A stretch of 64,000 bases of DNA from contig NZ_VSLZ01000004.1 of the NCBI RefSeq assembly GCF_010747475.1, forward strand, positions 310,001 through 374,000. The letters are read 5' to 3'. This document shows, one piece after another, positions 34,200 through 43,157 of the stretch; position 1 is the stretch's first letter, and each line of letters starts with the position of its first letter. This DNA is from Halorussus sp. MSC15.2 (GTDB lineage Archaea > Halobacteriota > Halobacteria > Halobacteriales > Haladaptataceae). The notes under the pieces were generated by a model. The model saw only the letters and a list, made by a program, of their open reading frames with translations. It was not told the origin of the DNA and ran no database searches. Both the position numbers and the translations under genes were made by a program.

Positions 34200-35168
34200 T
34201 TACAACTCGTCCAGCACTTCGTCGGCGAACTGGGCCAGCACCGTCCTCGCGTCGCGGTCGCTCCCCCGAATGCCGATTGCGAGGTGGTCCACGCCCCGGT
34301 CGGCGAGCGCGCGGAAGTGTTCGACGAACCACTCGCTCCCGGCGGCGAACCCCTGATGGACGTGTTCCATCCCGGCCTCGGGGTCGGCCTTCAGGTTGAC
34401 CGTCGTCGCCTGCGCGAAGGGCTTGTCGCCCGCGGCCTCGCGCCAGTCGCCGACGACGCTCTCGACGGTTTTCAGGGGCATCTGGTAGTGAAGCCAGCCG
34501 TCGCCGTTGTCTGCTATCCAGTCGAGCGACTGGCGGGAGTTGCCGGTCACGAGCAGCGGAAGCGTCTCCGTGGTAGGTTTGGGAACGACGTTGAGGTTCC
34601 CGTCGAGCGTCCCGTACGCCGACTCGACTTCCGGGAACTCCTCGGCCCAGACCGTCCGGAGGACCCGGACGTGCTCGCGGAACCGCTCGCCGCGCGCGGC
34701 CTCCTCGACGCCGAACGCGGAGTACTCCGGCGAGCGGTCGCCCGTGGCGATGCCCAGCACGAGGCGGCCGTCGGAGAGTCGGTCCACCGACGCGGCCGAC
34801 TTCGCGACGTGGAGGGGATGGCGGAGCGGCAGGACGACGCTCCCGGTCCCGAGCGCCACGTCGTCGGTGCGGGCCGCGACCTGTCCGAGGTAGACCCACG
34901 GGTCGTACACCTGTCCGGCGTCGCCGAATTTGGGCCAGTAGGTCGGCACGTCCCTGACCCAGAGCGCGTCGAAGCCCAGTTCCTCGGCGTCCCGGGCGAG
35001 TTCCATCTGGTCGTCCATCGGCGGCACGTCGTCCTCGGCGGTCGTGATGGGGAAGAACAGGCCGACTGAGAGGTCGTCGTCGCCGAAGAGGCGTCGGAAG
35101 CCGCGGTTCTCGTGACCGCGGTTCGCGCGGTCGCTGTTCTCGCGGCCTCGGTTCGCGCGGTCTGTCAC
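34200..35168 (-). CDS. LLM-class flavin-dependent oxidoreductase
   Basis: A 322-residue luciferase-like F420/FMN enzyme. Family landmarks: SVGLFFPITTAEDDVPPMDD at the start, DALWVRDVPTYWP, the cis-peptide region GTGSVVLPLRHPLHVAKSAA and GRLVLGIATGDRSPEYSAFG. The N terminus has a repeated Arg/Asn-rich extension (DRANRGREN then DRANRGHEN), which is not part of the fold. It is divergent from a cytochrome P450 gene with a 104-bp gap, so the two oxygen- or flavin-dependent enzymes may be co-regulated. The substrate is unknown. Confidence 0.88.
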   Translation of the reverse strand: MTDRANRGRENSDRANRGHENRGFRRLFGDDDLSVGLFFPITTAEDDVPPMDDQMELARDAEELGFDALWVRDVPTYWPKFGDAGQVYDPWVYLGQVAARTDDVALGTGSVVLPLRHPLHVAKSAASVDRLSDGRLVLGIATGDRSPEYSAFGVEEAARGERFREHVRVLRTVWAEEFPEVESAYGTLDGNLNVVPKPTTETLPLLVTGNSRQSLDWIADNGDGWLHYQMPLKTVESVVGDWREAAGDKPFAQATTVNLKADPEAGMEHVHQGFAAGSEWFVEHFRALADRGVDHLAIGIRGSDRDARTVLAQFADEVLDEL

Positions 35169-35272
35169 GGGCGGAGATAGGGGTTCCCGACACGAGAAAG
35201 CGACGTTTCCGTAATAGTCACCCGCGCTACCAATCCGGACAGTTTAACGCGCCAACGTCGTAGCGAGGTAAC

Positions 35273-36514
35273 ATGAGTTCCGCGAACCCGCAAGGCCTGC
35301 AGGCGTTCCCCGAGGAACTGGCGAGCAGGGAGTCGTGGCTCGAACCGTTCGACTGGTACCGCGAGATGCGTGACGACGACCCGGTCAGGTACGACCCCGA
35401 CCGCCGGACGTGGGACGTGTTCCGGTACGAGGACGTCAAGCGAATTCTGGACGACGACGAGGCGTTCTCGGTGAATCCGCGACTCGCGAGCGACTTCGTG
35501 GAACCCGACAACCCGGGCGAGGGTCTCATCTTCGACACGATGCTGTTTCAGGACCCGCCGCGCCACGACGAACTCCGCGGCGTCGTGGACGACGAGTTCC
35601 AACCGCGGGCGCTGCGGGAACGCGAGTCGCACTTCCGGGACCTCGCGGGCGACCTGCTCGACGACGCCGTGGAGGACGGCGGCGGCCGGATGGACGTGGT
35701 CGAGGACCTCGCGTACCCCTTCCCGGTGACGGTCATCGCCGAGTTGCTGGGCGTCCCCGCCGAGAACCGCGACCGATTCAAGCGCTGGTCCGACACCCTC
35801 GTCTCGGCCGCGAGCGACGACGAGGGTAGCGAGGAGTACGCCGAGCGCCAGCAGCAGGCCCAGATGGAGATGGCCCAGTACTTCGTAGAGGCGATAGGCG
35901 ACCGCCGGGAGAACCCGCGGGACGACTTGTTGTCCCAAATCGCCACCGCGGAGTTGAGCGACGGCAGTACCCTGTCGCGCGAGGAGGCGCTGGGCATGTG
36001 CATCCTGTTGCTGGTCGCGGGCAACATCACGACGACGAACCTGATAGCGAACGCGGTCAGGTGTTTCGCGGACGCCGACGAAGACCTCTTCGAGCGACTC
36101 CGGGGCGACGAGCGCGGACTCACGACCGCGCTGGAGGAGACGCTGCGCTATCGGTCGCCGGTGCAGGCGATGACCCGCATCGCGACCGAGGACGTGACCA
36201 TGCGCGGCGAGACCGTCGAGGAGGGCGACCGGGTCATCGTCTGGCTCGGGTCCGCCAACCGCGACGAGCGACGGTTCGAGGACGCCGACGCGTTCCGGCC
36301 CGACCGGTCGCCGAACCAGCACCTCGGGTTCGGTCACGGCACCCACTACTGTCTGGGTGCACCGCTGGCGCGACTCGAAGCCAAAATCGCGCTCGGCGAA
36401 CTGCTCGACAGGGCCGAGGACCTCCGCATCGCCGACGCCGAACTGCGCCCGACTCGGAGTTCGTTCGTCTACGGCGTCGAGTCGCTCCCGATTCGGTACT
36501 CCGAGCGGAGTTAG
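35273..36514 (+). CDS. Cytochrome P450
   Basis: A 413-residue P450. The heme ligand is Cys360 in LGFGHGTHYCLGAPLAR. The ExxR motif is E289-T-L-R292. The I-helix has LLVAGNITTTNLI, with the oxygen-activating acid/Thr pair partly changed (Asn and Ile precede Thr). It is a soluble, class I-type enzyme that needs a ferredoxin and reductase from elsewhere. The soluble type resembles bacterial CYP families in haloarchaea. The natural substrate is unknown. Confidence 0.93.
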   Translation: MSSANPQGLQAFPEELASRESWLEPFDWYREMRDDDPVRYDPDRRTWDVFRYEDVKRILDDDEAFSVNPRLASDFVEPDNPGEGLIFDTMLFQDPPRHDELRGVVDDEFQPRALRERESHFRDLAGDLLDDAVEDGGGRMDVVEDLAYPFPVTVIAELLGVPAENRDRFKRWSDTLVSAASDDEGSEEYAERQQQAQMEMAQYFVEAIGDRRENPRDDLLSQIATAELSDGSTLSREEALGMCILLLVAGNITTTNLIANAVRCFADADEDLFERLRGDERGLTTALEETLRYRSPVQAMTRIATEDVTMRGETVEEGDRVIVWLGSANRDERRFEDADAFRPDRSPNQHLGFGHGTHYCLGAPLARLEAKIALGELLDRAEDLRIADAELRPTRSSFVYGVESLPIRYSERS

Positions 36515-36541
36515 CGTCTTCCGGGAAGGGCGGAATCGGGG

Positions 36542-37363
36542 TCAACCGAACCGTTCGGCGGCGACCGGGGCGGCGAGCGCCCCCGCCATCACCGCGGCGT
36601 TGGCGACGAACGCGAACGCGAGCGGAACGTCCAACTCCGTGCCAGCGTAGCCGATACCGAGCAGGACGGGGAGGATGCCCACGAGCAACAGGAGTTTACT
36701 ACGGAGAGAGTCGAGCGTCGGGACCGAATCGAGCGCTTCCCACGTCAGCGCCCCGCCGACCGCCGCGCCGAGGACGGCCACCCCGTCGTGACTCGCGCCG
36801 CTGACGACGAACGCGAGCGCCCCGAACGCCAGCGCCAGCACGAACGCCTCCCGCGGGTCGTGTTCGGTCAGCGCGAACGCGGCCGCGAGGAAGAGGACGC
36901 CGATAATCATCCCCGCGACCACGTCGCGGACGAAGTGAACGCCGAGGACGACCCGCGAGAGGGCTATCAGCGCGACGAGGACGGCGGCGACCGCGTACCG
37001 CGAGCGCCGCGACCCGACCTCCAAGTCGTACGCGAGGATGCCGTACCCGATGGTCGAACCGGTCGCGTGGCCGCTGGGGAAACTGTAGCCCGAAATCGGG
37101 ATGACGGCGGTCATCTCCGAGGGCCGCGGCGCGTCGAAGAACGTCTTGAGCGCGGTGACGAGCGCCATCCCGGCTATCGCCAGTCCGATGGCGTGGGACC
37201 CCCGCTCGTGGTCGGCGAACCAGTAGTCGAGGACGAACAGCGCAAGAAAGAACGCGGGATTGCCGATTCGCGTGATGAGCACGAACACTGGTATCAGCCA
37301 CGGCGGAATCACCTGTCGGATGAACTCGCCGATTTCGTGACCCACGACCGGAGTCGCAGTCAT
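36542..37363 (-). CDS. PAP2-family membrane phosphatase
   Basis: A 273-residue polytopic protein with the three phosphatase motifs: K-x6-RP in LKTFFDAPRPSE, PSGH in YSFPSGHATGS, and S-R-x5-H-x3-D in SRVVLGVHFVRDVVAG. It probably removes phosphate from isoprenyl or phospholipid pyrophosphates at the outer face of the membrane. About eight helices extend beyond the motif region. The start at MTATPVVGH is chosen; an in-frame extension of 17 codons exists. Confidence 0.9.
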   Translation of the reverse strand: MTATPVVGHEIGEFIRQVIPPWLIPVFVLITRIGNPAFFLALFVLDYWFADHERGSHAIGLAIAGMALVTALKTFFDAPRPSEMTAVIPISGYSFPSGHATGSTIGYGILAYDLEVGSRRSRYAVAAVLVALIALSRVVLGVHFVRDVVAGMIIGVLFLAAAFALTEHDPREAFVLALAFGALAFVVSGASHDGVAVLGAAVGGALTWEALDSVPTLDSLRSKLLLLVGILPVLLGIGYAGTELDVPLAFAFVANAAVMAGALAAPVAAERFG

Positions 37364-37557
37364 CGTCGGGGTATAGGCACGACCGAACCTTGTACGTGGC
37401 GGGCAACGCCGCATCTCTGAACCGACACGGCGGGGTGAGGTCGATAGCTGACGAAGGAGACGTGTGAGTGATAACGCTGTGGGAGAGGTATCGAGTCAAC
37501 GAATTTTCATTCGGCGTGTTGCACTTTTTTTGAGGGTTCCGGATATATTTGCGAGTG

Positions 37558-38526
37558 ATGAGCGAATCAGCGACCGTACTCGTCACGGGCGGCACCGGCT
37601 TCATCGGCTCCTACGTCGCGCAGGACCTCGCGGAGGCGGGCCACGACGTGGTGGCCTACGACCTCTCGACCGACACGCGGATTCTGGAGAAACTCGGCGT
37701 AGCCGACGACGTGGAGGTCGTCCGCGGCGACATCACCGACCCGACCAGCGTGATTCGGGCGGTCCGCGAGTCGGGCGCGACCCGCGTCGTCCACCTCGCG
37801 GCCCTGCTGACGAACCTCGCGCGAGACAACCCCCGGGGCGCGGCCGAAGTCAACGTGATGGGCACGAACAACGTCTTCGAGGCGGCGCGGACCCTCGACG
37901 ACCAAGTCGAGCGCGTGGCGTGGGCGTCCTCGGCCGCGGTGTACGCGCCGCCCGCGAACTACGAGGGCGACTGGGTGGACGAAGAGGATTTGGTCTACCC
38001 CGACACGCTCTACGGCGCGACCAAGGAGTACAACGAGCATCAGGCCAAGGTCTACTTCGAGGACCACGACGTGAGCCACGTCGGCCTGCGCCCCACGGTG
38101 GCCTACGGTCCCTACCGCGAGACCGGCGGGTCGGCGTTCCTCGCCGACATCGTGGAGAAACCGGCGGTCGGCGAGTCGTTCTCGGTGGAGTACGGCGACC
38201 AAGTCATCGACTGGCAGTACGTCGAGGACATCGCACAGGCGTTCCGGAAGGCGGCGTTCGCGCCCGAGGAGAACCTGAGCCAGCGTATCTACAACGTCCG
38301 GGGCGAGGTCGCCACGATTCGGGAGGCCGCCGAGACGGTCCGCAGAATCGTGCCCGACGCCGACATCGAGGTCAGCGACGAGGGCGAACTCCCGTGGACC
38401 CAGCGACTCGACATGACCGACGCCAGAGAGGATTTAGGGTACGAACCGGAGTACGACCTCGAAACAGGGTTCCGGGCCTACATCGACGCCCTCCGCGCCG
38501 AAGAGGGACTGGACCCGCTGGAGTAG
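37558..38526 (+). CDS. NAD-dependent epimerase/dehydratase
   Basis: A 322-residue extended SDR. NAD-binding loop VLVTGGTGFIGSYVAQDL; catalytic WASSAAVYAPP and TLYGATKEYNEHQ (Tyr-x-x-x-Lys). The C-terminal segment LDMTDAREDLGYEPEYDLET is typical for UDP-sugar or L-threonine dehydrogenase-like members. The gene is alone; the neighbouring cupin is 125 bp downstream. An ATG 9 bp upstream is also in frame. The function could be in glycan or amino-acid catabolism. Confidence 0.87.
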   Translation: MSESATVLVTGGTGFIGSYVAQDLAEAGHDVVAYDLSTDTRILEKLGVADDVEVVRGDITDPTSVIRAVRESGATRVVHLAALLTNLARDNPRGAAEVNVMGTNNVFEAARTLDDQVERVAWASSAAVYAPPANYEGDWVDEEDLVYPDTLYGATKEYNEHQAKVYFEDHDVSHVGLRPTVAYGPYRETGGSAFLADIVEKPAVGESFSVEYGDQVIDWQYVEDIAQAFRKAAFAPEENLSQRIYNVRGEVATIREAAETVRRIVPDADIEVSDEGELPWTQRLDMTDAREDLGYEPEYDLETGFRAYIDALRAEEGLDPLE

Positions 38527-38651
38527 TACGAGACCGGCGAGCCGATTTTCGGAAGCGTTTCCTCCCGGTACCGTCCGCGCTTACGGGAGAATCCTCGGAA
38601 ACCGAATATCAGTTCGAACAACTTTTTCCGGGCGTCCGACCTGTGTCCGCC

Positions 38652-39128
38652 ATGGAGAAAGTCGCCATCGAAGCGGTCGAGAACGAGCGGAATCCGATGA
38701 AGGTTCACAGCGTCCGCAAGCCGGTCTCTCGGGCGCTCGGCACCGACCACTTCGCGATGAACTACTTCGAGTTGGAGTCGGGGGAGTCGTTCTCCGGCGG
38801 TCTCCACCGACACAACGACCAAGAGGAGGTGTTCTACGTCGAGTCGGGGACCGCGACGTTCGAGGTCGGACTCGACCGCGAGGCGGTCGAAGTCGAAGCG
38901 GGCGAACTGATTCGGTTCCCGCCCGGCGAGTTCCAGAAGGGGTACAACGACGGCGAGACGACCGTCGAGGGGTGGGCGCTCGGCGCGCCCGGCGCGATGC
39001 ACGACTGGGACGAACTCCAGTCGCGGGCCTACTGTCCGGAGTGCGAGGCCGAGACGACGCAGGACGTGGGCATGGCGGACGGCACCTTCGAACTCACCTG
39101 CACCGAGTGCGGGACGACGCAGGGATAG
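38652..39128 (+). CDS. Cupin-domain protein with C-terminal zinc ribbon
   Basis: A 158-residue protein. The cupin barrel carries the metal-site motif: GLHRHNDQEEVFYVESGTAT (His-x-His and Glu), then FPPGEFQKGYNDGE (the second-motif region, where the usual His is not evident). A zinc ribbon follows in the last 32 residues: C128/C131 (YCPECEAE) and C150/C153 (LTCTECGTTQG). The combination suggests a cupin sensor or enzyme with a nucleic acid- or protein-binding zinc module. It is not in an operon with an obvious partner. Confidence 0.85.
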   Translation: MEKVAIEAVENERNPMKVHSVRKPVSRALGTDHFAMNYFELESGESFSGGLHRHNDQEEVFYVESGTATFEVGLDREAVEVEAGELIRFPPGEFQKGYNDGETTVEGWALGAPGAMHDWDELQSRAYCPECEAETTQDVGMADGTFELTCTECGTTQG

Positions 39129-39204
39129 TCGGGCGGCGTTCGAAGACCCCCGGGCAAACTATATCTACACGGTCGTCGCACTGTCGGAGTTGGGGGGAAC
39201 GAGA

Positions 39205-40107
39205 ATGGTCAGAGGACGCGACTCCGAAAGCGACGCATCGCTTCGAATAGACAGGCGAACCGCGCTTCGGACGGTCGGCGGCGGACTGTCCGCGCTCGGT
39301 CTCGGTCTCGCTACCGGCGGAACAGCGAGCGCGCAGGAGGGGTTCCCGCCGAGCGAACGAACCCGGTGGGGGAACGCGGTATCGGTGGGGAACGGCGACG
39401 CGCGGGCCTTCCTCACGCGGGGACGCTCGGGAGCGCCGCGCTTCCTCGGCGTCTGGTTGAGCGAGGACGCGCTGAGCGGACTGCCCGAGGAGGGCGACCA
39501 CGTCAGGCACACGGTGCCGCTCCCGGACGGGACCGCGACCGTCGCGAACGTCGAGTGGCTGACCGCGGACTGGAACCCGCACGGACACGGGCCGGAGGAC
39601 GTGTACGACGTGCCCCACTTCGACTTCCACTTCTACTTCGACCCGCAGGAGCGAGTCGAGCGACGGATTCCGCCGGGCGGGTGCGACGCGGACGGCGACG
39701 GGGAGAACGACAGTCCGGTGCCCTGCGACGTGTACGAGCGGGCCACCGAACCGCTCCCAGACGCCCAGCGACCGCCGGGGTACGTGCCGACCGACGACGT
39801 GGTTCCGGGGATGGGCAACCACTGGGTGAAGCGGGACGCGCCCGAACTGCAGGGCGAGCAGTTCACGCACACCTACATCTACGGGTCGTTCGACGGTCGA
39901 ATCAACTTCCTCGAACCCATGATAACGAGACAGTTCCTCGAGAACCTGCAGGGGAGGGTCGTCAGCGAGGTTCCCACCCCGCGGCGGTTCCCGACTCGCG
40001 GGTTCTACCCGACCGAGTACGCGATTCGACGAGTTCGGGGGGAAGACGCCGTCGCGGTGTACCTCCGGCGATTCCAGCGGTTCCGGGGGACTCAGTCGGT
40101 GTTCTGA
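39205..40107 (+). CDS. Tat-exported protein, unknown function
   Basis: A 300-residue protein. The Tat signal is in residues 15-43 (DRRTALRTVGGGLSALGLGL then ASAQ, a signal peptidase site). The mature part is His- and aromatic-rich (WNPHGHGPEDVYDVPHFDF then HFYFDP), followed by VPGMGNHWVKRDAPELQGEQ and FTHTYIYGSFDGRINFLEP. This pattern resembles a DUF5602-type extracellular protein, possibly metal-binding through the histidines. The gene's 3' end overlaps the convergent methyltransferase gene by 16 bp. Confidence 0.75.
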   Translation: MVRGRDSESDASLRIDRRTALRTVGGGLSALGLGLATGGTASAQEGFPPSERTRWGNAVSVGNGDARAFLTRGRSGAPRFLGVWLSEDALSGLPEEGDHVRHTVPLPDGTATVANVEWLTADWNPHGHGPEDVYDVPHFDFHFYFDPQERVERRIPPGGCDADGDGENDSPVPCDVYERATEPLPDAQRPPGYVPTDDVVPGMGNHWVKRDAPELQGEQFTHTYIYGSFDGRINFLEPMITRQFLENLQGRVVSEVPTPRRFPTRGFYPTEYAIRRVRGEDAVAVYLRRFQRFRGTQSVF

Positions 40108-40820
40108 GCCACGAAGACGGCGTGGCCGCTCTCGTCGGGGTCTGCGTCCGCGTCGTACCAACCGTGGCGTTCGACCGAGAGACCTAGCACGCCGCAGACG
40201 CCGTCGAGGTACGCGGCGTCGTGGTCGTACAGGCGATGGGTGTCCGCGAAGAACTCGCCGTCCGGCGTGAACACGAGCGAGTCCCAGCGGTAGGACGAGT
40301 CGCCCACCTCGTGAACGTCGGTGAGTCGGGCGTAGGTTCCATCGTCGGACTCGTAGGACACGAGTCGCGGGTAGGTTCCCTCCTCGCCGGTCGCGAACTG
40401 GTCGAAGACGAGGACGCCGTCCGCCGTAAGGTGGTCGGCCGCTGCGCGCAGACTCTCGGCGACGGCGTCGGGGTCGAGGTGCTGGACGACCGTGAAGGGG
40501 AACCAGACGAGGTCGAACTGCCCGTCCACCGGGAGGTCCGGCAGTTCGCCGACCCGGAACTCCGCATCCGACTTCGTCCGGGCGCGCTCGACCATCGCGG
40601 GGTACTTGTCCACGCCGACGACTTCGAATCCCTCTTCGCGGAGTCGCTTGCTGTGTTCACCGGTACCGCAGCCGACGATTAGCGCGCGCTCTGCGTCGGC
40701 GTCGCCCCCGGCCACCGCCGCGAATCGGTCGAGGACGAACTCGACTTCGGCGTCGTAGTCCTTCTCGGCGTAGATGGCGTCGTAGGTCTCGGGGTACTCC
40801 GCGTACAGATTCTCGTTCAC
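40092..40820 (-). CDS. SAM-dependent methyltransferase (class I)
   Basis: A 242-residue methyltransferase from a GTG (VNENLYAEYPETYDAIYAEK). SAM-binding motif I is ALIVGCGTGEHSKRL, motif II is VVGVDKYPAM, and motif IV is DLVWFPFTVVQHL. The minus-strand TATA-like string TTTAATACT lies about 25 bp before this GTG, which suits a leaderless start. Earlier in-frame codons lie in the promoter. The substrate is unknown; small-molecule or lipid-type methyltransferases share this build. Confidence 0.85.
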   Translation of the reverse strand: MNENLYAEYPETYDAIYAEKDYDAEVEFVLDRFAAVAGGDADAERALIVGCGTGEHSKRLREEGFEVVGVDKYPAMVERARTKSDAEFRVGELPDLPVDGQFDLVWFPFTVVQHLDPDAVAESLRAAADHLTADGVLVFDQFATGEEGTYPRLVSYESDDGTYARLTDVHEVGDSSYRWDSLVFTPDGEFFADTHRLYDHDAAYLDGVCGVLGLSVERHGWYDADADPDESGHAVFVAQNTD

Positions 40821-40968
40821 GCGACTGAAGACGCACAGAATAGTATTAAATCCAACCATTATGCAGACGGCGTGTCGAACCTGCGCGTGATACGCGTCGG
40901 TGAGAGGCTCCGGTCACTGCCTCGATTGCGTGGAAAAGAGTGAACTGAAGCGCGGGTCGGCCGGGTTC

Positions 40969-41307
40969 TCAGGGCTGGAGGTACGCGTAGCCGTCCTCCT
41001 GCAATCGGGTCAGTTCGCTCGCGCCCGAGGAGACCGTCTCGACGCCCTCGACGAGGTCACCGTCGTCGAGGTCCATCATGTCGAGGGTGTTGCTACAGGC
41101 CTTGAACGCGATGCCCGAGTCGAGGAGTTCCTGCACCGTGTCGCTGTGGGTTCCGTCTCGCGTAACTGGGTCGATGCCCTCGGCCTGCGCGACGACCGCG
41201 ATGTCATCCATCTCGATGGTCTCGTCCTTCGAGAGGTTCTCCGCTATCGTAAGGACGGTGTTCTGGTGGTCCTCGTCGCCGCTCGTGAGGTGGAATGCGG
41301 TTCGCAT
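40969..41307 (-). CDS. DsrE-family protein
   Basis: A 112-residue DsrE/F-like alpha/beta protein: MRTAFHLTSGDEDHQNTVLT, DDIAVVAQAEGIDPV, LLDSGIAFKACSNTLDMMDL. The fold is used by sulfur-transfer proteins with a conserved Cys; here one Cys lies in FKACSNT, at the position of the family's active-site loop. It could be a sulfur-relay or redox protein. It is divergent from the HD-domain gene. Confidence 0.8.
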   Translation of the reverse strand: MRTAFHLTSGDEDHQNTVLTIAENLSKDETIEMDDIAVVAQAEGIDPVTRDGTHSDTVQELLDSGIAFKACSNTLDMMDLDDGDLVEGVETVSSGASELTRLQEDGYAYLQP

Positions 41308-41453
41308 CGTCTTGCGTACGTCGCTGGTTCGGAAGTGGTTGCTGGCCCCTCGACCTGCGACGAGAAATGCCACGGGGAGCGCGTTCGTTTCGGACAGCCG
41401 TATGACAACTCCACAACCACTATGCCGCTGGGAATGGACCGCTCACACCACCC

Positions 41454-42119
41454 GTGACACAGCAACTAGGTCCCCTCGCCCAAGCGGTGTCGTTGTCGTA
41501 CTACGAAGACGCCCTCCCGGGGCACGACGAGTTCCACGCCAATCGAGTTCGGAGTCTTTCGGTTCGATTGGCGAACGAATGGGAGCGGACGGTCGATAGA
41601 GAGGTTCTCTCCGCGGCGGCGTGGCTACACGACATCGGTCGCCCGCTTGAGCGGTCGGGCGAAATCGAGAATCACGACAGGTGGGCCGCGGAGGAGGCGA
41701 GGGACCTCCTCGAAAACGAGGAGGTGGCGGCCGACCGAATCGAGGCCGTCCAGCACTGTATCCGAACGCACAGTATTCGGTCGAGTTCCCCGGACCCGGA
41801 GAGTCCCGAGGCGAAACTGCTCTTCGACGCGGACAAGTTGGAGGCGACCGGCGCGGTCGGTATCGCTCGCATGGCCTGTATCGTCGGCGAGCGCTCGGGG
41901 AGAGCGGGCGAGAAGTACGCGGCAATCGGGAACTCGGCAGTTCGGGGAGTGGAAACCTCGGACGTTCCGGACATTGCTCTTCTCCGAGACTGGGCGAAGG
42001 AGCGTCTGGCTAGGGTCCACACGCCACCCGGACGACGTCTCGGAGAGTCGCGGTGGCGTTTCATGGAGGAGTTCTTCGCGCAGTTCGACCGCGAGATAGG
42101 GGTCCACGGAAAGGGATAG
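41454..42119 (+). CDS. HD-domain phosphohydrolase
   Basis: A 221-residue HD protein from a GTG. Metal ligands fit the order H...HD...D: His28 in EFHANRVRSLSV, His59-Asp60 in AWLHDIGRP, and Asp125-like in LFDADKLEATGA. The helix HCIRTHSIRSSSPDPESPEA gives the third site. The build matches the YpgQ/YedJ-like hydrolases with nucleotide pyrophosphatase or phosphodiesterase activity. A second HD gene follows 158 bp downstream. Confidence 0.88.
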   Translation: MTQQLGPLAQAVSLSYYEDALPGHDEFHANRVRSLSVRLANEWERTVDREVLSAAAWLHDIGRPLERSGEIENHDRWAAEEARDLLENEEVAADRIEAVQHCIRTHSIRSSSPDPESPEAKLLFDADKLEATGAVGIARMACIVGERSGRAGEKYAAIGNSAVRGVETSDVPDIALLRDWAKERLARVHTPPGRRLGESRWRFMEEFFAQFDREIGVHGKG

Positions 42120-42277
42120 TCCCTACAGAGACTCGGACAGAACGCGGAGTATCGGGTGCAGAAGATTGCGGTCGAGACTCGCGACGACGCGGAGGCGAGA
42201 GGCCGCGGAACTGCGTCCGCCGACAGTTCAGTTCCGAGACACGAACCCTTACGGTCCGGCCGAGAGATTCGACACGT

Positions 42278-42880
42278 ATGACCGACGAAGCTCCGGACTA
42301 CCGCGAGCAGGTCGAATCGGCCTTCCCCGAGATTCGGGACATCGAGGACGAGAGTCTGCGCGAGCAGGTCACGGAGGCGTGGACGCTCGGTCTCGAACGT
42401 GGCGGATGGAAGGACGTCTCCGACGTTCCCTACGCGTGGAACATTCACGAGGTTTCGAACGTCGAACACGTCCGCGGGGTCACGCGAATCGCCGCGAAAT
42501 CCGCCGAGGAACAGCGGGAGTTCCACGGCGCAGACCCCGACCTCGACGTGATTCGGGCCGCCTGTCTGCTACACGACGTTGGAAAGTGCTACGAGTACGT
42601 GGACCACGTGGACGGGGAGAAACTGCTGGACCCCGACCCGACCTACGTCAGCGAGGAGATTCCCCACTCGATTTCGGGGTACGCGCTGGCCCACGAAGTG
42701 GGGTGTCCGTTGGCGGTCCAGCGGGCGATTCCCCACTTCCTCGGTGAGGTACCCAAGCGGACGCTGGAAGCGGAACTGGTCAAGAGCGCCAACTCGGCGA
42801 GTTCGAACGCGATTACCCAGTCGGCGATGGGCATCACGCTACAGGAGTGGGTCGAGACGTACTCGCAGACGAGCGACTGA
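42278..42880 (+). CDS. HD-domain protein
   Basis: A 200-residue HD protein: His64 in NVEHVRGVTRIA, His99-Asp100 in AACLLHDVGKCYEY, and the later SGYALAHEVGCPLAVQRAIP (His). The last acidic ligand is less clear than in the neighbour. The shared orientation and closeness to the preceding HD gene suggest an ancient duplication or joint function, but sequence similarity between the two is low beyond the HD motifs. The substrate is unknown. Confidence 0.85.
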   Translation: MTDEAPDYREQVESAFPEIRDIEDESLREQVTEAWTLGLERGGWKDVSDVPYAWNIHEVSNVEHVRGVTRIAAKSAEEQREFHGADPDLDVIRAACLLHDVGKCYEYVDHVDGEKLLDPDPTYVSEEIPHSISGYALAHEVGCPLAVQRAIPHFLGEVPKRTLEAELVKSANSASSNAITQSAMGITLQEWVETYSQTSD

Positions 42881-42980
42881 GGGGACGGAATCCGAGTCCG
42901 TAGCGGAGGTCCCGTCCGAAGCGGTTCCCGACTCCGGTTCCGCCCGAACTTACAAACCGCCGCCCGTGGTAACGCAGTTC

Positions 42981-43124
42981 ATGGCAACATGTCCACACTG
43001 TGAGTCCGACATCACCGAGTGGGCGCAGCGACTGGAGCAGGGAGAGCGCGCGAGCACGCCGAAAGTCTGGACCTGCCCGGAGTGCGATTCGGTCCTCGGC
43101 ATCTCCGACTGGGGGTCGGAGTAG
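42981..43124 (+). CDS. Small zinc-ribbon protein, 47 residues
   Basis: A 47-residue protein with C4/C7 (MATCPHCESD) and C32/C35 (WTCPECDSVL), enough for one zinc ion. A TATA-like ACTTACAAACC string lies about 25 bp upstream, so a leaderless start at this ATG is likely. It is convergent with the Tat protein gene downstream. The function is unknown. Confidence 0.75.
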   Translation: MATCPHCESDITEWAQRLEQGERASTPKVWTCPECDSVLGISDWGSE

Positions 43125-43157
43125 CGTTTCCGTTTGCGTTTACGTTTTCGTTTTCGC

